Assembly (NCBI GenBank): GCA_022824185.1
Contig: JAJEAU010000020.1
Location: forward strand, 1 to 59,670
DNA length: 59,670 bases
Direction of reading: 5' to 3'
Origin: Dehalococcoidia bacterium
GTDB taxonomy: Bacteria; Chloroflexota; Dehalococcoidia; Lucifugimonadales; Lucifugimonadaceae
In this document: positions 37,501-46,096 of the stretch, piece by piece
How positions within the stretch are numbered: position 1 is the stretch's first letter
Layout of the letters: every line of letters starts with the position of its first letter
Position numbers and translations under genes: made by a program
The notes under the pieces: model-generated
Database searches by the model: none
Told to the model about the DNA's origin: nothing
Seen by the model: the letters and a program-made list of their open reading frames with translations, nothing else

Positions 37501-38469
37501 ATGGAATTCCTCGGCCTCATTTGGGATCAGGGCATCATGCGCCCGATGATCAACTCGTTGGCGCTCCTGTACCACTACCTCTTCCTCAACTACGGTCTGA
37601 GCATCATCGCCTTCACGGTCTTCGTGCGGCTATTGATGATCCCACTGACGATCCGCCAGACGAACCAGATGAAGAAGCTGCAGACGTTGCAGCCCCGGAT
37701 GAAGGCGATCCAAGACAAGTATCGCGACAAGAAAGACGCGGAAAGCCGCCGGGCTCAGTCGTCGGAATCGATGGCCCTATACCGTGAGGCCGGCGTAAAC
37801 CCGATTGGATGCCTAGGCCCGATGGTTATCCAGATGCCGATCTGGATTGGGTTCTACCGCGCGATCATCCGAACCATGCCCACGACACCAGAGGGTATGG
37901 CGAACCTTTCGGCATCCTTCTATGCGTGGAACCCCGCGGGCGCTGATGTTCCGTTCAGCCGGTTGTTCCTCGGCATCGACCTTGCGGACACGGTTTCGCA
38001 GGTCTATCTCCCGCTCAACTTCGTGCTCCCAGTCCTCGTCGGTGCGTCGATGTTCATCACCACGAAGATGACATCTACAGTCGCCATGGACGAACGGCAA
38101 CAATCTCAGCAGCGGATCATGATGTGGATGATGCCGGTGATGATCGGCGTGTTCACCTACCAGTTCCCGGCCGGTCTCGGCATCTACATATTGCTATCCA
38201 ACATCGTCGGCGTATTGATCCAATACTTCGTCGGTGGAAAACAGCCAATTGAGCTGTTCGGAAAACTCTATCTCGGCACGGCAGAAACGCGAGCTCAAGC
38301 GATAGCAGCCAAAGAGGATCTCGCGATAAAACAGCTAGCCGAGAGTGAATCGGAAGAGGAGGAATCGACAGATGACGATTCGACGAGTGTTCACAGGCAA
38401 GAACGTACAAGAGGCAACCGCCGTCGCGCTCGAAACTCTCGACGCAGAGCTAGAAGACGTCGACATTAG
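37501..38469 (+). CDS. yidC: membrane protein insertase YidC/Oxa1
   Basis: YidC inserts and folds inner-membrane proteins, alone or with Sec. The 322-residue protein has no large periplasmic P1 domain, and five hydrophobic helices follow the short N-terminus. The first core helix carries the conserved hydrophilic-groove Arg43 (FTVFVRLLMIPLTIRQ). The cytoplasmic coiled coil (about 53-95) and GVNPIGCLGPMVIQMPIW are present. The last 33 residues are almost entirely Arg, Asn and acidic-to-basic tail, encoded in a 98-base overlap with jag. Basic YidC tails are known to bind ribosomes. Confidence 0.96.
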   Translation: MEFLGLIWDQGIMRPMINSLALLYHYLFLNYGLSIIAFTVFVRLLMIPLTIRQTNQMKKLQTLQPRMKAIQDKYRDKKDAESRRAQSSESMALYREAGVNPIGCLGPMVIQMPIWIGFYRAIIRTMPTTPEGMANLSASFYAWNPAGADVPFSRLFLGIDLADTVSQVYLPLNFVLPVLVGASMFITTKMTSTVAMDERQQSQQRIMMWMMPVMIGVFTYQFPAGLGIYILLSNIVGVLIQYFVGGKQPIELFGKLYLGTAETRAQAIAAKEDLAIKQLAESESEEEESTDDDSTSVHRQERTRGNRRRARNSRRRARRRRH

Positions 38470-39439
38470 GGTTATCAACCCGGGAAGGGCAGGCATCTTC
38501 GGCCTCGGCGGCGCGCTCGCCGAGATCGAGGTCGCGAAGCTGTCCGACGTCCTGGCCGAAGAGGCGGTCGAAGCGAACGAACGTCAGCGCCAAATGGACG
38601 AAGCCGTCGGTGTTGCCGAGGAGACCGAGGAGACACAACAGCCCTCGAGAAGTCGCCGACGACAACCGCGACGGACTCAATCTCAAGATGGCGCGGAGGA
38701 CGGCGAAGAATCTCGAGACGGGCGTCGGTCCCGGCCCCGTCCGCAACAGCGCCGCAATCGCCGTGAGGCACCGGCGCGGCAACGACGCACGCCACGCTCA
38801 GAGGGCCGCCCGTCACGCCAGCCGCGGCAATCCCGACAACAGCGAGACGAAGCGCGGCAACCGGTAGTTCAGCCCCAAATCGACGAGCAGACGGGATCTG
38901 CCGCAATGGCAGAAGCCCCCGTCGCTCGGCAACAACGAACACCCAGAAGACGAGAACAAACTCCGATCGAGCCGATTCAGGACCGCGAGGAACTCGAGAC
39001 CGTAACGGGTGAGATCTTGGCCTACCTCATCTCGGCGATGGGTGTAGACGTCGAAGCGTACGTCTTGGACGAACTTCGCGACGGATCTGTCGTCTTCGAG
39101 ATCGAAGGCGAAGACGCCGGATTGCTCATCGGTCGCCGCGGTGAAACGCTGCGAGATTTGCAGTTCGTCGTCCGTATGCTGGTAAATCGACGGGTTGAGC
39201 AACGCGCGAACGTCATCATCGACGTGGAACGGTATCAACAACGCCGCACCCAGAAGCTCCACGCCATCGCCGAAAACGCCGCGAGGACCGCGTCACGTGG
39301 CCGTCCCAAATCCTTGGATCCGATGACACCGGAAGAGCGGCGCATCGTCCACATGGCATTGTCAGACAACCCAGACGTGGTGACCCAAAGCGAAGGGCAG
39401 GGGCACGAACGACACGTCGTCGTCAAGCCTCGCGACTGA
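38372..39439 (+). CDS. jag: Jag/KhpB-type RNA-binding protein
   Basis: A 355-residue protein with a Jag-N domain (about 1-50: RVFTGKNVQEATAVALETL, GRAGIFGLGG), a long Arg/Gln/Glu-rich disordered linker (about 75-205), a KH-like domain (about 210-285: GLLIGRRGETLRDLQFVV) and an R3H domain (about 290-350: RTASRGRPKSLDPMTPEERR). It binds RNA and is linked to cell division and envelope control. ATG 38372 has GAGGAGG ten bases upstream, so the overlap with yidC is real. The linker is unusually long for the family. Confidence 0.93.
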   Translation: MTIRRVFTGKNVQEATAVALETLDAELEDVDIRVINPGRAGIFGLGGALAEIEVAKLSDVLAEEAVEANERQRQMDEAVGVAEETEETQQPSRSRRRQPRRTQSQDGAEDGEESRDGRRSRPRPQQRRNRREAPARQRRTPRSEGRPSRQPRQSRQQRDEARQPVVQPQIDEQTGSAAMAEAPVARQQRTPRRREQTPIEPIQDREELETVTGEILAYLISAMGVDVEAYVLDELRDGSVVFEIEGEDAGLLIGRRGETLRDLQFVVRMLVNRRVEQRANVIIDVERYQQRRTQKLHAIAENAARTASRGRPKSLDPMTPEERRIVHMALSDNPDVVTQSEGQGHERHVVVKPRD

Positions 39440-39448
39440 AGACTGAAC

Positions 39449-40114
39449 ATGCCGGAGCATTCACGACAAGCGTTATCCGACTATGCGGTAGCCCACACCA
39501 CAAAGCCGGACAGCATCTTCGACGACATCGCTCGAGATGCTCAGACGACGCCGTCGGCGGGCATGATGTCGGGACGCACCGTTGGTTATTTTCTGAACAC
39601 TCTGGTCGCCATTACCGGCGCGCAACGTGTTCTCGAAATCGGGACCTTTGTCGGCTATAGCGCGCTCATGATGGCTACGGCACTCCCCGAGGACGGCGAG
39701 TTGATCACACTCGACGTCAGCGAAGAGTTCACGAGCATCGCACGCAAACACTGGGCTAGGCACCCGGATGGGCACAAGATCAAGCTAATCCTCGGCCCCG
39801 CGACAGAAACACTGGACACCTTGGAACCACAGTTCGACGTGGTATTCATCGATGCCGACAAGGACAACTACCCGGAGTACTACGAGAAGTCTCTCAACCT
39901 TCTGTCGCCAAAAGGCATCATCGTCGTTGACAACGTCTTCCAAGGCGGTCGAGTTCTGCAGCAAGACGTTCCGGACGACCAACGCTCAGCGTCGACGCGC
40001 GCTGTTCAGCGACTGAATGAGATTGTGCAAAACGACGAACGCGTGAACAATGTCATGATCACCGAGCGCGATGGGTTGTTGTTGATCCGTCGTCGAGACG
40101 CGCACCTCGCATAG
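39449..40114 (+). CDS. SAM-dependent O-methyltransferase
   Basis: A 221-residue O-methyltransferase of the catechol/caffeoyl-CoA type. It shows VLEIGTFVGYSALMMA (motif I), ITLDVSEEFTSIARKHW, then VVFIDADKDNYPEYYE with the metal-ligand Asp and IIVVDNVFQGGRV. It starts nine bases after jag, so it ends the rpmH block transcript. Substrate unknown. Confidence 0.92.
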   Translation: MPEHSRQALSDYAVAHTTKPDSIFDDIARDAQTTPSAGMMSGRTVGYFLNTLVAITGAQRVLEIGTFVGYSALMMATALPEDGELITLDVSEEFTSIARKHWARHPDGHKIKLILGPATETLDTLEPQFDVVFIDADKDNYPEYYEKSLNLLSPKGIIVVDNVFQGGRVLQQDVPDDQRSASTRAVQRLNEIVQNDERVNNVMITERDGLLLIRRRDAHLA

Positions 40115-40172
40115 AGGCGAACTCAGTCCGACGACAACCTGTTGTCCGCCTCCGGCACTGGCTCTCGAGTAA

Positions 40173-41330
40173 CTAGCGAATCCTCTTCAACTCTCTGCCT
40201 CGGCGATATCTCTGTTGGTAGTAGACGTGTTCGTCGTATGTGCCGGCTTCGTAGTGTCCGCTTGAAGGATCGGGACCGGATCGCACGTTCGGTTCGGGTG
40301 GATTGGCCGCCACTACGTCCTCATCGAAGTCGACGCCGAGACCCGGTTCCTCAGGCACCGTGATGTACCCGTCAACGGTAGGCAGATGCGGTTGGATGAC
40401 CTCGTATCGCTGCGGCACGTCGTCTTCAAGGCGCTCGAAGATGAGAGCGTTCGAGATGCTCGCCAATATGTGGATCGCGGCGTATTCCGCGACTGGTCCG
40501 AGCGAGCCGGAGTGCGGGGCTACATTGATGTAGTGCGCTTCGGCCAGCGCTGCGATTTTCTTGAGCTGAGTGATGCCGCCGATGCGCCCGGAGTCGGGTT
40601 GAACGACATCCACGATCTCGTCTTCGATGATCTCGCGGACACCCCAGAGATAGGAGTGTCGTTCGCCTGCCGCAATGGGAATGTCGACGCTTTCCTGAAC
40701 GCGCCGCATCGCCTCGGTATTCTCAGGCGGCACGGGGTCTTCGTAGAACAGCAGGTTGTAGGGTTCGAGCCCCTTTCCGACGAGGATGGCGTCCTTGGTT
40801 GTGAACCAAGGCGGTCCGTGGGCGTCGACCATGATGTCCATCTCGTCGCCGATGGCGTGTCTGATGGCGTCGACTCTCTCGACTGTGCGGTAGACGCCGC
40901 CGGTTTTGATGCCCGTGATGCCGCGGTCTTGCATCTTGAGAGCGATTTCGGGCGTGCCGGCGTGGGCGTAAGTGCGGATTCTCTTACGGACGCGCCCGCC
41001 GAGGAGATTCCAGACGGGAGTGCCTAGCGCCTTGCCTTTGATGTCCCAAAGTGCCATATCGATGGCATTGATGGCGCCCGATCCGGGGGTGCCGGTCATG
41101 CCGTGACCCATGATTCCGACGATCATCTTCTGGTGAAGCCGCTCGATGTCGGTAGGATCATCGCCGATTATCAGCGTAGCCAAATCCTTGACAGCTGTCT
41201 CGACGACGCGCGGCCATCCAGATCCCTCACCCACGCCGTAAATCCCCGCATCGGTGTAGACCTTGACGAAGCACCAGTTGCGGCTTCCTCCGCCGCTCAT
41301 CAGGAACGTCTTGACTTCTGTGATCTTCAT
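40173..41330 (-). CDS. enolase-superfamily dehydratase, galactonate-dehydratase-like
   Basis: A 385-residue mandelate racemase/muconate lactonizing-type enzyme. The N-terminal cap opens KITEVKTFLMSGG, and the barrel shows MALWDIKGKALGTPVW, then the metal ligands in VDAHG, FYEDPVPPEN and AAGERHSYLWG, and the late His in VAPHSGSLGP. That set fits the acid-sugar dehydratase group. Such paralogues are expanded in SAR202-type genomes. The sugar acid used is not readable. It is a single gene, convergent with the O-methyltransferase. Confidence 0.9.
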   Translation of the reverse strand: MKITEVKTFLMSGGGSRNWCFVKVYTDAGIYGVGEGSGWPRVVETAVKDLATLIIGDDPTDIERLHQKMIVGIMGHGMTGTPGSGAINAIDMALWDIKGKALGTPVWNLLGGRVRKRIRTYAHAGTPEIALKMQDRGITGIKTGGVYRTVERVDAIRHAIGDEMDIMVDAHGPPWFTTKDAILVGKGLEPYNLLFYEDPVPPENTEAMRRVQESVDIPIAAGERHSYLWGVREIIEDEIVDVVQPDSGRIGGITQLKKIAALAEAHYINVAPHSGSLGPVAEYAAIHILASISNALIFERLEDDVPQRYEVIQPHLPTVDGYITVPEEPGLGVDFDEDVVAANPPEPNVRSGPDPSSGHYEAGTYDEHVYYQQRYRRGRELKRIR

Positions 41331-41483
41331 TGCAGCTATTCCGCTCCCATCGTTTGAGGCTTTTGGCGCGGTGGGCGTTCGTGCCTACCCGCGTATCGAT
41401 TACGAATGATACGCGCTAAACTACAATGCTCAAAGACGACAAATCTATCGACCAACATCGCTCCAGAGCGGGAGAGTAACCGA

Positions 41484-41681
41484 ATGGCCGACACCACTGT
41501 ATCGATCTCCGACAACGGCCCGTATTGGGTTTCCGGCAACTTCGTAGTCAACGACGGCGAAGGTAACTCTTTCCCCGTAGAGGGCGAAGCCTATCTCTGC
41601 CGCTGCGGGCAGTCTGAAGAGAAACCGTTCTGCGACGGTTCGCACAACATGGTCGGTTTCCAAGATTCTTGTAGGGCATAG
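41484..41681 (+). CDS. CDGSH iron-sulfur domain protein (first of two)
   Basis: A 65-residue protein with the CDGSH [2Fe-2S] signature: YLCRCGQSEEKPFCDGSHNM. Three cysteines and one histidine bind a redox-active, acid-labile cluster. GGGAGAGT precedes ATG 41484. Its stop is four bases before the next CDGSH gene, so the two are a tandem pair and probably form a heterodimer-like or paired redox unit. Confidence 0.92.
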   Translation: MADTTVSISDNGPYWVSGNFVVNDGEGNSFPVEGEAYLCRCGQSEEKPFCDGSHNMVGFQDSCRA

Positions 41682-41685
41682 TCTG

Positions 41686-41895
41686 ATGGCCGAACCTACC
41701 AAGATCTATATCTGGAACAACGACGCCATCGAGATTCGGGGCGAATTCGACCTGAAGGATGCCGAAGGTGGCGAATTTCGGCAACATGGTCGCGTTCGGC
41801 TGTGCCGTTGCGGTTCATCCAACAAGAAACCCTACTGCGACAACTCCCACATCAGGACCGGGTTTCAAAGCCAGGTGAAAGCGACCAGCGACTGA
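41686..41895 (+). CDS. CDGSH iron-sulfur domain protein (second of two)
   Basis: A 69-residue paralogue with RLCRCGSSNKKPYCDNSHIR. The usual CDGSH is CDNSH here, with the Cys and His ligands kept. The N-terminal half (IYIWNNDAIEIRGEF) is a small beta region. It follows the first CDGSH gene by four bases. Both end before a convergent TA pair. Confidence 0.9.
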   Translation: MAEPTKIYIWNNDAIEIRGEFDLKDAEGGEFRQHGRVRLCRCGSSNKKPYCDNSHIRTGFQSQVKATSD

Positions 41896-41904
41896 CTCTG
41901 ATCA

Positions 41905-42255
41905 TTATGGTTGGATGAATTGGATCGGATAGGCGAAGGCCTCATCGAGTTCGCGCCTGCTCCATGCCTCGATCTGATCCATCAACATCCCGATCGAGTA
42001 TCGGTCGCTGGCAAAAAGCACCCCGACAAAAGGTAGGCCCAGTCTGCAGTACTCTTCCGCGAGTTCTTTCATCGAAGATTTATCTCTCGAAAGCACCACA
42101 CGACCAAGTTCCGTCGCCCAATCAAAGACTTCGGGGTCCGGCGCCCCAGACATTCCGGCTTCTTGAGCCGTGATCAAATCGACTTGCGGGTATCTGAGTC
42201 TGACGCCTTCGATGATCCGCCCGTCGAAACTTTCATCCACCGCAAATCTGATCAC
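41905..42255 (-). CDS. DUF5615 PIN-like toxin
   Basis: A 116-residue DUF5615/Mut7-C-like protein. It opens RFAVDESFDGRIIEGVRL with the first acidic residue, then has LGRVVLSRDKSSMKELAEEY with the SRD motif. Such proteins are proposed RNase toxins paired with DUF433 antitoxins. Its start overlaps the antitoxin stop by ATGA, the standard order of antitoxin then toxin. Confidence 0.85.
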   Translation of the reverse strand: MIRFAVDESFDGRIIEGVRLRYPQVDLITAQEAGMSGAPDPEVFDWATELGRVVLSRDKSSMKELAEEYCRLGLPFVGVLFASDRYSIGMLMDQIEAWSRRELDEAFAYPIQFIQP

Positions 42256-42665
42256 TGCACAGGTTTACTATTCTTGGAAATCCCAAAATCGCGCGCCGGA
42301 AACTCTCCGGCTTCCCATCGCCTCCTGAAATCCCGCTCCCAAGCATCAAACGACGCATCTAAAAGGGCGATGTACTCGTCGATCCAACCACCGTCGGGAC
42401 TCTCGAAATAGTCAATGACCTTTCGGATGTCGCCCGAATTCATGTGCGGATGGGCTTCACACAGGTCTTCAATCGTGTAACCCCACCGCGTGTATGAATC
42501 GATGATCACGTTGAGCGATATCCTCGACCCGTGAAACCGGATGGTCTTGCCACCCTCGGCAAACCGCATTGGAATGTGGTCGAAGACATCGTCAGGCACC
42601 GACTCCCGGGCGGCCTTAGCCAACTCCCGCCAATCCCCAGATGTCGAAACTGATTTCGTAGCCAT
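42252..42665 (-). CDS. DUF433 antitoxin
   Basis: A 137-residue protein. Its middle matches DUF433, a small winged-helix-like DNA-binding domain: GKTIRFHGSRISLNVIIDSY, then GYTIEDLCEAHPHMNSGDIRKVIDYF. The C-terminal part (about 95-137) is a helical toxin-binding extension. It precedes and overlaps the DUF5615 gene, so together they form a type II-like toxin-antitoxin operon. Self-repression through the DUF433 domain is expected but not shown. Confidence 0.85.
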   Translation of the reverse strand: MATKSVSTSGDWRELAKAARESVPDDVFDHIPMRFAEGGKTIRFHGSRISLNVIIDSYTRWGYTIEDLCEAHPHMNSGDIRKVIDYFESPDGGWIDEYIALLDASFDAWERDFRRRWEAGEFPARDFGISKNSKPVQ

Positions 42666-42732
42666 AACTATCTCGCTGGGCGATCGTTAACAACTCAACT
42701 CTCACACAAGTTTAACGCCGATGCACGAAGCA

Positions 42733-43812
42733 CTACGGCACCAAAACCGTTCTAGCAACGGCTCCCGCCTCCATATCCCTGAACGCCTCGTTCACCTCGG
42801 TCAATGGCCGAGTCCGTGTCACCAAATCATCCAACTTCAAACGGCCCTGCTTGTACAACTCGATCAACCACTGGAAATCGTACCGAGGCCGACCCGTCCC
42901 GGCGCTGCATCCGATAAGTGCCCGATCCAAAAACAGGTGCCGCATGGGGATCATCACTTCGCCGTCATCCGGAGCCGCGCCGACCAGCACCGCCGTCCCG
43001 CCTTCGCATGTCGCTTCTAGCGCCTGCCGTAGCGTCGCAGGTTGCCCAATCACCTCAAATGCGTAATCGACGCCTCCCCCTGTTAATCCTCGAATAGCCT
43101 CCACCGCGTCGGTTTGCGAGGCATCCACAGTATCCGTAGCCCCAACTTGAGTGGCGTACTGGAACTTGTCGGCGTTGATGTCGACCGCAATAATCCTCGA
43201 TGCACCGGCCAAATACGCACCTTGGATCACGTTCAACCCGACTCCGCCACAACCCCAAACCGCAACGGTCGATCCAGTTTCAACTTTCGCCCGATTGACG
43301 ACGGCACCCACTCCCGTAATCACGGCACATCCCACCAATGCCGCCTTATCCAGCGGAATCTCAGAATCCACCTTTACGACATTGTTCTCCCAAACCACCG
43401 TGTGCTCCGTAAACGTGGCCACTCCGCCAAAGTACTTCGTCTCGTTCTTCCGAAACTCCGCGGTTGGGGTGTGAGAGGTGATCGGAGAGCACAGATTCCA
43501 GCGACCTGTCGAGCAATACTTGCACTTTCCGCACATCGGCCGGATTGCAAACACTACCTTGTCGCCCTCGTCGAGCCCGTGCACCCCCGCTCCAACCTTT
43601 TCGACGATTCCCGCTCCCTCATGACCCAAAATGGTCGGCAAATCTTCAGTCTTGCGGTAGCCCGAATAAACATTGTGATCGCTGTGACAGACCCCGGTCC
43701 CTCCGATCTTCACCATGACCTCGCCAGGGCCTGGATCGCCCAATTCCAGCGTCTCCACTACTGCAGGTTGTCCTTGCTCGTAAATCACTGCAGCAAGAGT
43801 TGAGGTAGTCAT
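42733..43812 (-). CDS. zinc-dependent alcohol dehydrogenase
   Basis: A 359-residue medium-chain dehydrogenase. Catalytic zinc ligands lie in GVCHSDHNV and LGHEGAGIVEKVG, structural zinc in CGKCKYCSTGRWNLC, and the NAD motif is VAVWGCGGVGLNVIQ. It belongs to the group III/NDMA-like or formaldehyde-dehydrogenase-related branch, acting on an alcohol or thiol adduct not set by sequence. ATG 43812 has GGAGG nine bases upstream. Confidence 0.93.
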   Translation of the reverse strand: MTTSTLAAVIYEQGQPAVVETLELGDPGPGEVMVKIGGTGVCHSDHNVYSGYRKTEDLPTILGHEGAGIVEKVGAGVHGLDEGDKVVFAIRPMCGKCKYCSTGRWNLCSPITSHTPTAEFRKNETKYFGGVATFTEHTVVWENNVVKVDSEIPLDKAALVGCAVITGVGAVVNRAKVETGSTVAVWGCGGVGLNVIQGAYLAGASRIIAVDINADKFQYATQVGATDTVDASQTDAVEAIRGLTGGGVDYAFEVIGQPATLRQALEATCEGGTAVLVGAAPDDGEVMIPMRHLFLDRALIGCSAGTGRPRYDFQWLIELYKQGRLKLDDLVTRTRPLTEVNEAFRDMEAGAVARTVLVP

Positions 43813-43902
43813 GGGTCTGAACCTCCATTGCGGTCAACGCATCCCGACGAGATGCTGTGATGATAGCAGTGAGTCGCCACACCAGCCGCTCACGCCTAGA
43901 GG

Positions 43903-44424
43903 TCAGGTCTGATCGATCACGCCTTCAGCAACTGCCACCAACTCCTCACCCTTCAGACTCGAAACAAACACCACACCGCCATTCGTCTCAATTTCAACGC
44001 CGTTACGAACTCCGTACATAGTCCATGACCGTCGACTAGCAGGTGCGAACGGATTTCCTCGCCCGCCATGCCGCGCGATGCTGTGACCACTCTCCCAAAC
44101 CTCATCGATCTCTCCCCATTCAAACTTCCGCTGCGTACCGAGCAGGCCTAGCCTGACGACGATCCCCTCGTCTGTCGCTTTTGTCTCCATCAACGTAGAG
44201 CCCAACATCACGTACACGATCCCGACCACTGCGATCGCGAAGCATACGAAAAACACCACGGCCTCACCCCCGGACACCAACGGATCATCGCCCAAGCTCC
44301 TGATACCAACCGCGGTCAAACCGCCCGATGTACCTCCAAGCATCAATCCCAAGAAAGCGAACATCCACCCCGGTGCGCGCAGATTCTCCGTGAACAGATC
44401 TCCCTGCTGTTTGCCCTCAACCAT
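43903..44424 (-). CDS. two-helix membrane protein with PH-like domain
   Basis: A 173-residue protein with two hydrophobic helices (about 18-42 and 55-78) followed by a small beta-rich domain (KATDEGIVVRLGLLG, FEWGEIDEVWESG, VEIETNGGVVFVSS) that resembles bacterial PH domains. It begins two bases after the RraA-like gene, so they are cotranscribed. Function unknown. Confidence 0.7.
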   Translation of the reverse strand: MVEGKQQGDLFTENLRAPGWMFAFLGLMLGGTSGGLTAVGIRSLGDDPLVSGGEAVVFFVCFAIAVVGIVYVMLGSTLMETKATDEGIVVRLGLLGTQRKFEWGEIDEVWESGHSIARHGGRGNPFAPASRRSWTMYGVRNGVEIETNGGVVFVSSLKGEELVAVAEGVIDQT

Positions 44425-44426
44425 CG

Positions 44427-45092
44427 CTAAAACCGCCGATACTTCAGATACGCTTCCTGCGGATCCATTCCACCCAGAATCATCGTCCTGAGCTCATTCT
44501 CCGTGTTCATTACCTCATCGACCAGCTTTGCCACTTCGGACGCCGCGGCCGCAGGTATTACTACGACTCCGTCTCGATCTCCTACGAGGTAATCGCCAGT
44601 ACGCGCCTCGACGTCGCCGATCGTGATCGGCTCGCCCATCGTCTGAACTTGCCACCGACCCACAATATCCGAGGGGGTCAGATACCGGCAAAAAACTGGG
44701 AACTTGATCTTCAAAATGAAGTCCGTATCGCGGTTGCCCCCATCGACGACGTAACCTTTCACGCCCCGAAACTTCAGCGTCTCGGCCGACAACTCGCCCA
44801 TGTGCGCGATCGTCGAATCGTTTGGCTGGCAGACCACCACCGACCCTGGTGGCGCTGCACTCAACATCCCTGTCCACGACAGCAACGACTCGTCCTGCGT
44901 CGTTCCTTCAACCATCGCACCGCTGCAAGTCCAGACTCTGCCGACTAACGGCAAATCAGGATCAACGGGACGAATATCGTTCGGCAAAATCCCTGCGTCC
45001 AACCCCAACTCCCGCATCGCGTCGTAGACCGCGCCGGAATACGCGGTCTCCAAGATCGAAACGATCTGCTCTTCTCTCAATACATCAGACAT
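44427..45092 (-). CDS. RraA-like/HMG aldolase family protein
   Basis: A 221-residue protein of the RraA fold, which includes HMG and CHA aldolases and the RNase E inhibitor RraA. Landmarks are SAPPGSVVVCQPND, GVKGYVVDGGNRDTDF and GDYLVGDRDGVVVIP with the conserved Arg and Asp of the metal site. In this gene context a pyruvate-type aldolase in aromatic breakdown is more likely than an RNase E regulator. The start is at 45092 (MSDVLREEQ), the usual family length. Confidence 0.85.
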   Translation of the reverse strand: MSDVLREEQIVSILETAYSGAVYDAMRELGLDAGILPNDIRPVDPDLPLVGRVWTCSGAMVEGTTQDESLLSWTGMLSAAPPGSVVVCQPNDSTIAHMGELSAETLKFRGVKGYVVDGGNRDTDFILKIKFPVFCRYLTPSDIVGRWQVQTMGEPITIGDVEARTGDYLVGDRDGVVVIPAAAASEVAKLVDEVMNTENELRTMILGGMDPQEAYLKYRRF

Positions 45093-45127
45093 AGGTCGTC
45101 GCCGATGGTTCAAGGCGACTGCAAATT

Positions 45128-45619
45128 CTATATCCCCGACACTCCCCGACAGATCTGCCCGTTCCGTTCAATCCCCTTCACCGCTGAAACGACCCGAGCG
45201 ACAGCGTGTCGAGACAGATCCTCGTCCTTAACCTCATGCTCCCAAATCCTCAGCACACGCCATCCCAGCTCTCGCAATTGGACATCGTTAGAAGCATCCC
45301 GCTCGATATTTCGGCGGAACTTCGCCAACCAATATTCGTAGTTCCGAGTTGGCATTGTCGCATGTTCCGGACACCGATGCCAAAAACACCCATCCACAAA
45401 GACCGCCACCTTCTGCTTAGGAAACACAACGTCCACCTTTACGCCGCGCCGCTCAAATCTCACATACCTGTCCTTCCGAAACCGCAATCCCGCCCGATGC
45501 AACATACTCCGAAAATTGACCTCGGGCTTGGTATCTGCGCGGCGATTCCCCATCATCGAACGCCGAGTACCTTCGTCGGAAGCAGGAGGCGATTTCCGGG
45601 CGATGCGATTATCGGGCAC
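45128..45619 (-). CDS. vsr: very short patch repair endonuclease
   Basis: Vsr nicks DNA at T:G mismatches from deaminated 5-methylcytosine. The 163-residue protein shows MMGNRRADTKPEVNFRSMLH, the catalytic Asp63 in KVDVVFPKQKVAVFVDGCF, then the FWHRCPEH zinc site and YWLAKFRRNIERD, ending GWRVLRIWEHEV. It usually accompanies a C5-cytosine methyltransferase, and none is near. It lies 35 bases upstream of the RraA-like gene on the same strand. Confidence 0.93.
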   Translation of the reverse strand: MPDNRIARKSPPASDEGTRRSMMGNRRADTKPEVNFRSMLHRAGLRFRKDRYVRFERRGVKVDVVFPKQKVAVFVDGCFWHRCPEHATMPTRNYEYWLAKFRRNIERDASNDVQLRELGWRVLRIWEHEVKDEDLSRHAVARVVSAVKGIERNGQICRGVSGI

Positions 45620-46096
45620 GGATCGAGTCTACGAGAAGCGTGAAACCGACGTTGCGCGATTGGAACATCACATCAAAGTTGCACTGCGAAAGCGAAGGGT
45701 TCACGCAGGAAGGATCCGCATCACAAGCGGCTATCCAACTGAAATGCACAATCCCAACTTCCTGGGTGGGACGAAAACCACGCTGCACCGTGCGACCGCG
45801 AGCAGGAATCTGCAAGAAACTCCTTCCGTGTTATCGGGTTTTTATTGCGCGTTAACGTATTGTTAGCGTTTATTTTGTTTTTCTAGCCTCAATACAGATC
45901 CTCTAATCAGATCTGTGGGGTAATGTTGCCGCAAAAACACAGGATTGACGTTCGCCTCGGCTGTACCTTCGTCAACCAACTAACTCGATCCGGTGTTAGT
46001 GCCACGAGTTCGACCAGCATTGGTGCATTGTTCGTCGCCTTCTCGATATTGCTGTTGAATTCGGCTTTGCCAATTGTTCGCGGAGATTCAATCAAT
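45620..46096. other. promoter region between vsr and the large secreted protein
   Basis: No gene is supported. The part 45841-45900 is AT-rich (gcgtttattttgtttttc) and is the likely promoter region of the large gene. A reading frame from 45923 adds 58 residues to that gene and carries a hydrophobic segment, but the internal start at 46097 has a better signal peptide and ribosome binding site. Confidence 0.4.

Noticed and set aside
45516..45866. Rightward frame between vsr and the large secreted gene
   Set aside because: It overlaps vsr antisense, has no ribosome binding site and no recognisable pattern.
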